Assembly: GCA_002433675.1 (NCBI GenBank)
Contig: DJIP01000072.1
Span: 1-7,326, forward strand
DNA: 7,326 bases
Origin: Halomonas halophila
GTDB taxonomy: Bacteria > Pseudomonadota > Gammaproteobacteria > Pseudomonadales > Halomonadaceae
Direction: 5' to 3'
Below the pieces are notes generated by a model. The model saw only the letters and a list, made by a program, of their open reading frames with translations, was not told the DNA's origin and did not search any database. Within the stretch, counting starts at the first letter, position 1; every line of letters starts with the position of its first letter. The translations under genes were made by a program, and so were the position numbers. Below, one piece after another: positions 1-5,469 of this stretch.

Positions 1-593
1 TTGATGGCCAGCTTGGTCAGCTCCGCTGCGCGTCGAGGCATCCGCTTGAACACCTCGTGACGGCGATTGAAGGCGCGCATCAGTTCTCGCACCTGCCGCT
101 CGGCGTGGTCATCATCGCAGCCCAGTAGCCAGCTGCGGGCGCGGGTAAAGGTCTCCCAGGCACGCCCTTCCTCGAGGGTGTCAGGCAGCGCGACCGAGGT
201 CACGTTCTGGCCCTCGAGCAGAGACTCTAGCCGCTCGGTATCACCCACCGGAAAAGTCGCGTTGTTGACGATGATGGCACCATCGGCAAGACGTGAGGCG
301 TTTTCTGCCACCAGACGGCTGGCATCGTCGCGCTGGGTCGGTGACAACGCTAGCCACAGCACGTCGATATCCGCGCCGTCGTCCTCACTGTCCCGCTCCA
401 GGCTCAAATGCCCGGCCTCCATGGCCTCCGTCAGGTGTTGCAGTACCGAAGGTTCGCGGATCAGCCAGTCGCTTTCCTTGAGCTCGCTCCAGTGGCGATC
501 CAGCGGTTGCCAGCAGACGTCATGTCCTACCCAGGACAACGCAGCGGCAGCGGTGGCTGCCGAAAGCTCACTTCCATGTATCACGACCTTCAT
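1..593 (-). CDS. Diverged UDP-glucose 6-dehydrogenase family protein, partial (C-terminal part beyond the window)
   Basis: The first 197 residues are visible, starting at ATG 593 with an AGGA ribosome site 8 bases upstream; the reading frame runs off the left edge. The order of segments follows the UDP-glucose/GDP-mannose dehydrogenase family, which oxidises UDP-glucose to UDP-glucuronate in the cytoplasm with 2 NAD+. A VVN-T-PVG-like stretch (residues 109-117, with T113), an LPDTLEEG stretch (136-143) where the family has NPEFLxEG, and AELTKLAI (190-197) with the catalytic-region Lys194 can be aligned. The expected N-terminal GxGYVG NAD loop is instead GSELSA (residues 7-12), and the IAVGTP segment is LALSPT (81-86). 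The conserved first Glu of NPEF is Asp138, while the second Glu is kept as E142. The gene lies 4 bases downstream of galU, which makes its substrate, and the two are surely co-transcribed. Family membership is fairly safe; activity is uncertain because the cofactor loop is degenerate and the C-terminal half with the catalytic Cys is not visible. Confidence 0.72.
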   Translation of the reverse strand, partial: MKVVIHGSELSAATAAAALSWVGHDVCWQPLDRHWSELKESDWLIREPSVLQHLTEAMEAGHLSLERDSEDDGADIDVLWLALSPTQRDDASRLVAENASRLADGAIIVNNATFPVGDTERLESLLEGQNVTSVALPDTLEEGRAWETFTRARSWLLGCDDDHAERQVRELMRAFNRRHEVFKRMPRRAAELTKLAI

Positions 594-597
594 GGCG

Positions 598-1488
598 TCA
601 ATCCTCGGCGGCGTAGCGTTTCAGCAGCTCGGTGAAGCCTTCGCCGTAGCGGGAGTGTCGCCGACCGTAGGCCAGGATCGCCTCCAGGTAGCCGAGCTGG
701 TGGCCGCAGTCGTAGGTGGTGCCCTGCATGCGGTAGGCGTCCACGCCTTCCGCCACGCGCAGCTCCTCGATGGCGTCGGTCAGCTGGATCTCGTTGCCGG
801 CGCCGGGTGGGGTCTTGGCCAGCAGCGGGAAGATACGACCCGGCAACATGTAGCGACCGATCACCGACAGGTTGGAGGGCGCCTCCTCGACCTTGGGTTT
901 CTCGACCAGGCCGGAAAGCTCACAGGACTCACCGGGCTCGGGGGAGTCGCCCTTGGGCGCGACGATGCCGTACTTGTAGACCAGCTCCCGCGGGACCTCT
1001 TCCACCATCAACTGGGAGCGCCCGGTACGCTCGAAGGCATCGATCATGCCGGCAAGGTCATTGCGTTCAAGACCATCATCGTCGACCAGTACGTCGGGCA
1101 GCAGCACGGCAAAGGGCTCGTCGTCACCGATCACAGGGCGGGCGCACAGCACCGCGTGGCCGAGACCCAGGGGTTCAGGCTGACGCACACTGATGATGTT
1201 GACGTCGGCGGGAACGATGGCGCGCAGCTCCTCGAGCAGCTCGGTCTTGCCCTTGGCCTCGAGCCCGGCTTCCAGCTCAAAATGCTTGTCGAAGTGGTTC
1301 TCGATGGCACTCTTGGTGCCGTGGGTCACCAGCACGATGTCACGAATGCCCGCCGCGACGGCCTCCTGGACCACGTACTGGATCACCGGGCGATCGACGA
1401 TGGTGATCATTTCCTTGGGGATGGCCTTGGACGCCGGCAGACACCGCGTGCCAAAACCTGCGACGGGGAGAACGGCCTTGCGGATCAT
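598..1488 (-). CDS. galU: UTP-glucose-1-phosphate uridylyltransferase (UDP-glucose pyrophosphorylase)
   Basis: Cytoplasmic enzyme that makes UDP-glucose and pyrophosphate from UTP and glucose 1-phosphate, feeding polysaccharide, LPS and UDP-glucuronate synthesis. The 296-residue product has the usual family length. The nucleotide-binding signature occupies residues 10-27 (AGFGTRCLPASKAIPKEM). It is followed by VVQEAVAAGI near 39-48, IENHF at 62-66, the metal-site LPDV at 130-133 (D132), the VEKP motif at 195-198 (K197), APSNL at 203-207, the TPPGAGNEIQLTDA stretch at 226-239 and DCG at 260-262, all as in E. coli GalU. I chose ATG 1488 because MIRKAVLPVAG is the canonical N-terminus and AAGGAAG sits 5 bases before it. 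The open frame extends 70 codons further upstream, but that part crosses the divergent promoter region and resembles nothing in the family. It is the first gene of the operon with the downstream dehydrogenase-like gene and is divergent from ubiG. Confidence 0.97.
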   Translation of the reverse strand: MIRKAVLPVAGFGTRCLPASKAIPKEMITIVDRPVIQYVVQEAVAAGIRDIVLVTHGTKSAIENHFDKHFELEAGLEAKGKTELLEELRAIVPADVNIISVRQPEPLGLGHAVLCARPVIGDDEPFAVLLPDVLVDDDGLERNDLAGMIDAFERTGRSQLMVEEVPRELVYKYGIVAPKGDSPEPGESCELSGLVEKPKVEEAPSNLSVIGRYMLPGRIFPLLAKTPPGAGNEIQLTDAIEELRVAEGVDAYRMQGTTYDCGHQLGYLEAILAYGRRHSRYGEGFTELLKRYAAED

Positions 1489-1634
1489 GGAGACTTCCTT
1501 CTTCTCGAAAATGGGTTCGGCTGTCGTCCATGGCGATCTGGGCCATGGGACTCGGAACAGGGAATGCGTAGAATAGCGTACCAGACGAACTCGGTCCGCT
1601 GACATCGGCGGCATGGAACGCCCTGGAGATACAG
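1489..1634. promoter_or_regulatory. Divergent intergenic region between galU and ubiG, with putative promoters
   Basis: This 146-bp spacer must carry the promoters for galU (minus) and for ubiG-mupP (plus). The best plus-strand -10 candidate is TAGAAT at 1569-1574, five of six matches to the sigma-70 consensus. It lies inside a GCGTA direct repeat (1566-1570 and 1576-1580, a 10-bp period). No convincing -35 hexamer is seen at 16-18 bp spacing. On the minus strand the overlapping TATTCT (1575-1570) is a weak -10 candidate, also without a good -35. A short inverted repeat is listed separately. The promoter role follows from gene arrangement; the exact boxes are guesses. Confidence 0.4.
1528..1548. 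repeat. Short inverted repeat in the galU-ubiG divergent region
   Basis: The 7-bp arms CCATGGC (1528-1534) and GCCATGG (1542-1548) are separated by a 7-base loop. The repeat lies in the galU leader or promoter region, about 40 bases upstream of the galU start codon. It could be a weak operator or a small leader hairpin. Each arm contains the palindrome CCATGG, so chance is a real alternative. Confidence 0.3.
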
Positions 1635-2360
1635 ATGAGCACATCCGACACCCCTTCCGCCAACGTGGACCACAACGAGATCGACAAGTTCTCGGCACTG
1701 GCCGAACGTTGGTGGGATCCCGAAGGCGAATTCAAACCGCTGCACGCCATCAACCCGTTGAGACTCGATTTCATCGACGCCAGAGCAGGGCTGGCCGGGC
1801 GCGAAGTGCTGGACGTCGGTTGCGGTGGAGGCATCCTCTCCGAGGCCATGGCACGCCGCGGCGCTCGGGTGACCGGTATCGATCTGGCCGAGGCGTCACT
1901 GGCGGTCGCACGGCAGCACGCCGATGAGCAGGGGGTCTCACTCGAATACCGCTACATCAGCGTCGAAGACATGGCCGAAGAGGCGCCGGAGCGTTTCGAG
2001 GTGGTGACCTGCCTGGAAATGCTCGAGCACGTACCCGATCCCGAAGCCATCGTACGGGCCTGTGCTCGCCTGCTCAAACCCGGCGGACAGCTCGCGCTGT
2101 CGACCATCAATCGCAACCCCAAGTCCTATGCCCTGGCCATCCTTGGCGCTGAGTACGTGCTCGGCATGGTGCCTCGTGGCACCCATGACTACGCCCGTTT
2201 CATCCGCCCATCCGAACTGGCCCGCTGGTGTCGCGATGCGGGACTCGAGATCGAGGAGCAAAGCGGACTGGTCTACCACCCGATCACTCGACGGTTCTCG
2301 CTGTCTGCCGACGACGTCTCGGTCAACTACCTGATGATCTGTCGCAAGGAGACCGCGTGA
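1635..2360 (+). CDS. ubiG: Bifunctional ubiquinone biosynthesis O-methyltransferase UbiG
   Basis: SAM-dependent O-methyltransferase that carries out both O-methylation steps of ubiquinone synthesis (on the polyprenyl-dihydroxybenzene intermediate and on demethylubiquinol). It is known to act at the inner face of the cytoplasmic membrane within the Ubi complex. The 241 residues match the family length. The N-terminus contains the typical EIDKFSALAERWWDPEGEFKP-like stretch (15-35) and HAINPLR (37-43). The SAM-binding motif I is VLDVGCGGG at 58-66, the acidic residue after strand 2 is D83 (GIDLA), and EMLEHV is at 128-133 with LLKPGG at 146-151. The substrate-side RGTHDYARFI segment is at 181-190. 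ATG 1635 is preceded by GGAG with a 6-base spacer. It is the first gene of a two-gene unit: its stop overlaps the GTG start of the next gene, which suggests translational coupling. Confidence 0.96.
   Translation: MSTSDTPSANVDHNEIDKFSALAERWWDPEGEFKPLHAINPLRLDFIDARAGLAGREVLDVGCGGGILSEAMARRGARVTGIDLAEASLAVARQHADEQGVSLEYRYISVEDMAEEAPERFEVVTCLEMLEHVPDPEAIVRACARLLKPGGQLALSTINRNPKSYALAILGAEYVLGMVPRGTHDYARFIRPSELARWCRDAGLEIEEQSGLVYHPITRRFSLSADDVSVNYLMICRKETA
2346..2351 (+). promoter_or_regulatory. Shine-Dalgarno site that fixes the GTG start of the HAD phosphatase
   Basis: AAGGAG lies 5 bases upstream of GTG 2357, inside the end of ubiG. It supports the GTG start over earlier in-frame starts that would overlap ubiG by more than 100 bases. 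Confidence 0.75.
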
Positions 2361-3019
2361 ACGATTCGCTGCCTCACGCCCTGCTGTTCGACCTGGACGG
2401 CACTCTTGTGGATACCGCACCGGACCTGGCTCAAGCCACCAATCGACTGCGTCGGCTGCATGGTCTGGATGAGTTGCCCTACCCCGCCATTCGCGCCCAG
2501 GTATCCAACGGTGGCAGCGCCCTGGTCACCCTGGCACTGGGATTCGACAGCCAACATCCTGACCACGCGGCGGCACGGCAGCAACTGCTCGATCTCTACG
2601 CCGAAGCGGTGGCCGACCACAGCCAGGTGTTCCCGCCGCTCGATCGCCTGTTGCTTCACTGGGACGGCCTGGATCGCCCCTGGGGCATCGTCACCAACAA
2701 GCCTCGTCTGTATGCCGAGCCCCTGGTCGAGGCGCTGGGACTCGCGCCGGGTGTCATGCTCTGCGCCGACGACCTGCCGGTAAAGAAGCCCCACCCTGAA
2801 CCGCTGCTGGAGGCGGCCAGGCGCCTAGACGTAGCGCCCGAGGCATGCTGGTACCTGGGCGATCACGTGCGTGACATGCAGGCGGCAAAGGCCGCCGGCA
2901 TGCCGGCCATCGCCGTGGGCTATGGCTATATTGCCGAGGAAGAAGACTACCGAGACTGGCCTGCCGACCGTTGGTTCGATACCGCAGAGGCGGTTCTCGA
3001 GGCACTGAGAAGACACTGA
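2357..3019 (+). CDS. mupP: HAD-superfamily phosphatase, probable N-acetylmuramic acid 6-phosphate phosphatase (MupP)
   Basis: Cytoplasmic HAD phosphatase of 220 residues. All four HAD motifs are present: motif I DLDGT at 12-16 (nucleophile D12, acid/base D14), motif II in IVTNK at 111-115 (T113), motif III lysine at K144 in KKPHP, and motif IV GDHVRD at 168-173. The cap lies roughly between residues 20 and 85, as in the Gph-like subfamily. In Pseudomonas the gene directly after ubiG is mupP, whose product dephosphorylates MurNAc-6-phosphate for the AmgK/MurU peptidoglycan recycling route that bypasses de novo synthesis. The same position here and the closely matching length favour MupP. Phosphoglycolate phosphatase (Gph) is the main alternative, because family motifs alone do not separate the two. 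The start is GTG 2357, sharing GTGA with the ubiG stop. Expression is expected to be tied to ubiG. Confidence 0.82.
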   Translation: MNDSLPHALLFDLDGTLVDTAPDLAQATNRLRRLHGLDELPYPAIRAQVSNGGSALVTLALGFDSQHPDHAAARQQLLDLYAEAVADHSQVFPPLDRLLLHWDGLDRPWGIVTNKPRLYAEPLVEALGLAPGVMLCADDLPVKKPHPEPLLEAARRLDVAPEACWYLGDHVRDMQAAKAAGMPAIAVGYGYIAEEEDYRDWPADRWFDTAEAVLEALRRH

Positions 3020-3240
3020 GAGGCCATTCAGAGGACGCTGAGACGTTGCTGGAAGCCAGACGTCGACGCGACCAGGGCGGCGGCAGAGGCCGCGCGTGTC
3101 GAGGTCCGGAACGGCCACCTTCGTTTCGATGGCACCGGAGCCCGAACCGGGTGGTCACGGGTGACAAGCAAGGAACGGCGGGCCGTTTGGCCCGCCGTTC
3201 CTCTTGCAACACTCGTTGCACGCATCGCTTGCCTGTGACG
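3020..3240. other. Convergent intergenic spacer without a recognisable gene
   Basis: This 221-bp gap lies between the mupP stop and the yciK stop. The open frames across it continue from neighbouring shadow frames and show no family resemblance. The only clear element is the strong hairpin at 3172-3201. The 150 bases between mupP and that hairpin show nothing I can name. Confidence 0.6.
3172..3201. terminator. Strong hairpin, probable bidirectional terminator between mupP and yciK
   Basis: A perfect 13-bp GC-rich stem (3172-3184 with 3189-3201) closes a 4-base GTTT loop. The flanks can extend it by a few more pairs across a 2-base bulge. It sits about 40 bases beyond the yciK stop on the minus strand and about 150 bases beyond the mupP stop on the plus strand. 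After the stem the RNA would read UUGCUUGU on the minus strand and only UCUUGC on the plus strand. The U-tract is therefore imperfect on both and better for the tol-pal/yciK transcript. Confidence 0.8.
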
Positions 3241-4005
3241 TCAGCGTTTCGGCGGCTGGGCGTCGAAGGCTTCCCCATTGCGGCCCTTGCTGTCAGGGCC
3301 CATCAGCCACAGGTAGGTCGGCATGATGTCCTCTGCGGTACGCAGGCTCATGGGGTCCTCGCCCGGGTAGGCGCTCTTGCGCATGGCGGTGCGCGTGGCC
3401 CCGGGGTTGAGGGTGTTGATCCTCAGGGTCCCCAGATGATCGATCTCCTCGGCCAGTACCTGGGCAAAGCCTTCGGTGGCGAACTTGGAGACCGAGTAGG
3501 CTCCCCAGTAGGCCCGCCCCTTGCGGCCGACACTCGACGAGGTGAAGATCACCGAGGCGTCGGCAGACTTGGTCAAGAGCGGCAGCAGCGCCTGGGTCAT
3601 CCAGATAGGCCCGTTGATGTTGACCTGCATGACCTGATCCCACAGTTCCGGATTGTACTGCTCGAACGGCGTGATCCGGCCTAGCTGCCCGGCGTTATGC
3701 AGGATACCGTCGAGCCGGCCGAACTCCTTGTCCAGCGCCTCGGCCATATCGTGGTAATCCTTGAGCGTCGCCCCTTCGAAGTTCAACGGGAAGATCGCCG
3801 GTTGCGGGCCGCCGGCAGCCTCGATCTCGTCGTACACCTTCTCGAGCTTGGCGGTGGTGCGGCCCAGCAGAATCACGGTGGCCCCGCGACGTGCGTATTC
3901 GACCGCCGCCGTGCGTCCGATGCCGTCTCCGGCACCGGTCACCAGCAGGATGCGATCTGTGAGCAGGTCCTCAGGAGCCTGGTAATCAATCTTGCACTCG
4001 GTCAT
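3241..4005 (-). CDS. yciK: YciK-type short-chain dehydrogenase/reductase
   Basis: Cytoplasmic NAD(P)-dependent oxidoreductase of the classical short-chain dehydrogenase family, 254 residues. The substrate is not known for this subfamily. The N-terminus YQAPEDLLTDRILLVTGAGDGIG closely follows E. coli YciK. The cofactor loop TGAGDGIG is at 23-30, NAG at 104-106, the catalytic serine probably S157 in FTSSSVG, and the YxxxK pair at Y170 and K174, followed by the LNPGATRTAMR segment (199-209). The C-terminal MPTYLWLMG (228-236) and FDAQP (247-251) are typical of YciK. I chose ATG 4005 over an in-frame ATG 20 codons upstream because AAGGAAG lies 4 bases before it and the longer form would overlap cpoB. 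Only 13 bases separate it from the cpoB stop, so it is probably the last gene of the tol-pal transcript. In Pseudomonas the homologue follows mupP on the same strand; here it converges on mupP. Confidence 0.92.
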   Translation of the reverse strand: MTECKIDYQAPEDLLTDRILLVTGAGDGIGRTAAVEYARRGATVILLGRTTAKLEKVYDEIEAAGGPQPAIFPLNFEGATLKDYHDMAEALDKEFGRLDGILHNAGQLGRITPFEQYNPELWDQVMQVNINGPIWMTQALLPLLTKSADASVIFTSSSVGRKGRAYWGAYSVSKFATEGFAQVLAEEIDHLGTLRINTLNPGATRTAMRKSAYPGEDPMSLRTAEDIMPTYLWLMGPDSKGRNGEAFDAQPPKR

Positions 4006-4018
4006 GGCGCTTCCTTGA

Positions 4019-4828
4019 TCAGGCCCCGGCCTGACGCAAATAGTCATCGGCAAGAGATGCCGCATTGCTGTCAGGATAGTCCTGCTGGACGGATTCCAGA
4101 AGTGCGTGGCCGCCTTCGGTATCTCCCTGCCGCGCTTTCAGCAGTCCCAGCTTGTACATGGCGTCGGGAACCTTGCTGCTGTCGGGAAAACGGTCCAGCA
4201 CGGTCTCGAAGGCAACGGCGGCATCGCCAAAGGACGACTGTGCCGAATGCAATTCACCGAGCCAGTAGTAGGCGTTGGCGGTCAGGCTGGAGTCGGGATA
4301 ACGATCGACGAAGGTGTCGAAGTCGCTGATCGCTTGATCGAAGTCTCGCGACTGCACCTTGGAGAACGCCGACTGGTAGGCTTCCCTGGCATCATCGCTG
4401 GCCTGGCCGGAGGACGATGATGATCCTCCACTGCCGCTGCTGTCTGCAGATTCGCTCGGCGGCGCCGAGGGCTCACTCGGGGCGCTTGACGGCGCTGCCT
4501 GAGCAGGCAACTCGGACATGCGCTGATCGAGGTCCATGTACTGCTGGCGACTCTGCTGCTTGAGCTGATCAAGCTGGTAGCGCAGTTCTTCGATCTGCCC
4601 GCGCAACTCACGCAGTTCGCGCTGGTGCTGCTCGACCTGGTTGAACAGCGCGAGATTGCCGCTGGCCTGGGCCTGGGTGGCCGTCTGATCGTAAAAGCTG
4701 TTGCCACCGCTGAGGTCTCTGACGACCGGCTGCTGGGCCAGCGCAGGTGACAGGATGGCGGGTACCATGACGGACAACGGGAGCACCAGGGCTCCCGCGC
4801 CGCACAGTCCCTTAAGACTGTGTCTCAT
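4019..4828 (-). CDS. cpoB: Cell division coordinator CpoB (YbgF), periplasmic TPR protein
   Basis: Periplasmic protein that associates with TolA and, in E. coli, links Tol-Pal action to peptidoglycan synthesis by PBP1B/LpoB at the septum. The 269 residues divide into a signal peptide (basic start, hydrophobic core about 10-28, likely cut after ALA at 31), a coiled-coil trimerisation segment (about 58-105, rich in Gln, Leu, Arg and Glu), a Ser/Pro/Gly linker (about 108-146, including five consecutive serines) and a C-terminal TPR domain (147-269). The TPR domain shows repeated D-FxxxxDRYPDS / YPDS-like helices and the AYYWLGELH stretch near 186-194. Length and domain order match E. coli CpoB. 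ATG 4828 has GGGAG 6 bases upstream. It follows pal by 31 bases in the usual tolB-pal-cpoB order, so it is very likely one operon. No promoter is evident in the gap. Confidence 0.95.
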   Translation of the reverse strand: MRHSLKGLCGAGALVLPLSVMVPAILSPALAQQPVVRDLSGGNSFYDQTATQAQASGNLALFNQVEQHQRELRELRGQIEELRYQLDQLKQQSRQQYMDLDQRMSELPAQAAPSSAPSEPSAPPSESADSSGSGGSSSSSGQASDDAREAYQSAFSKVQSRDFDQAISDFDTFVDRYPDSSLTANAYYWLGELHSAQSSFGDAAVAFETVLDRFPDSSKVPDAMYKLGLLKARQGDTEGGHALLESVQQDYPDSNAASLADDYLRQAGA

Positions 4829-4859
4829 TGACTTCTCCCACGTCCGACGTCAGTGGCTT

Positions 4860-5411
4860 TCAGTAAGCAAAGACCACACGGCGGTTCTGTGCAAAGGCAT
4901 CCTCGTTGCTGCCGCGAGCTGCGGGGCGCTCTTCGCCGTAGCTCACCACTTCCATCTGCGAGGGATTGACGCCCTGCAGGCGCAGGTAGCGCTCAACGGA
5001 CCCAGCACGACGCTCGCCAAGCGCGAGGTTGTACTCGCGGGTGCCGCGCTCGTCGGTGTGGCCCTGCAGCACGACTGAGGCGTTGGGATTGCTGCTCAGG
5101 TACTGGGCGTGGGCGTTGACCACCGATTCGAACTCGGGACGGATGGCGTCGCTGTCGTAGTTGAAGTAGATGGTGCGCACTTCCGGGATACGGCCGTCGG
5201 CCATCTGGCCGGCACCGTCGGTGCCATAGCCGGAGCCGCTGACCTGGCCGCTACCGGCGGTGCCGGTACCGACACCGGTGCCGCCCATGGTACCGCCGGT
5301 ACCGGTGCCTGCGGCGCTGCCGTCCTGGGTGCCGCCGGTGCTGGAACAACCCGCCAGAACGGCCAGGGAAGCGGCGATGGCCAGCGAACGGGCGTAGGGC
5401 TTGAGAAACAT
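4860..5411 (-). CDS. pal: Peptidoglycan-associated outer-membrane lipoprotein Pal
   Basis: Lipoprotein anchored in the inner leaflet of the outer membrane; it binds peptidoglycan and TolB and allows constriction of the outer membrane during division. The 183 residues begin with a lipoprotein signal with lipobox LAGC at 19-22. Cys22 would be acylated, and Ser at +2 favours export to the outer membrane. A very Gly/Thr-rich linker (about 25-72) leads to the OmpA-like domain (78-183), with IYFNYDSDAIRPEF at 81-94. The diaminopimelate-binding signature GHTDERGTREYN lies at 117-128, with LGERRA at 131-136 and NRRVVFAY at the end. These are the classic Pal residues (D120 and R135 in the binding loop by alignment with E. 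coli). ATG 5411 is preceded by AAGGAG with a 9-base spacer. It lies 58 bases downstream of tolB and 31 upstream of cpoB. The linker is low in complexity and unlike the E. coli one. Confidence 0.97.
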   Translation of the reverse strand: MFLKPYARSLAIAASLAVLAGCSSTGGTQDGSAAGTGTGGTMGGTGVGTGTAGSGQVSGSGYGTDGAGQMADGRIPEVRTIYFNYDSDAIRPEFESVVNAHAQYLSSNPNASVVLQGHTDERGTREYNLALGERRAGSVERYLRLQGVNPSQMEVVSYGEERPAARGSNEDAFAQNRRVVFAY

Positions 5412-5429
5412 CGTGTCACTCTCCTTGCG

Positions 5430-5439
5430 TGATGCATCA
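5430..5439. repeat. 10-bp palindrome in the tolB-pal gap
   Basis: TGATGCATCA is a perfect palindrome lying in the 58-base gap between tolB and pal, just upstream of the pal ribosome site. It might be a protein site or chance. No matching promoter boxes were seen in this gap. Confidence 0.2.
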
Positions 5440-5469
5440 AAGTCGATTCATCGGCGTATGGCCGTCGAA

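Noticed and set aside
67..1602. A 511-codon plus-strand open frame
   Set aside because: It is antisense to galU and the dehydrogenase-like gene. The minus strand encodes clear family motifs; the plus frame is a product of high GC content and has no recognisable domain.
1489..1698. A 70-codon N-terminal extension of galU
   Set aside because: The canonical GalU N-terminus begins at 1488 with a ribosome site just upstream, and the extension would run into ubiG coding sequence.
2228..2356. A longer start for the HAD phosphatase inside ubiG
   Set aside because: It would add 43 residues before the DLDGT motif, which normally lies near the N-terminus. GTG 2357 has a well-placed AAGGAG.
2971..3684. 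An open frame bridging the mupP-yciK spacer on the plus strand
   Set aside because: It overlaps both the mupP end and the antisense of yciK, passes through the terminator hairpin and resembles no protein family.
4006..4065. A 20-codon N-terminal extension of yciK
   Set aside because: It would overlap the 3' end of cpoB and lacks similarity to YciK. The start at 4005 has a good ribosome site.
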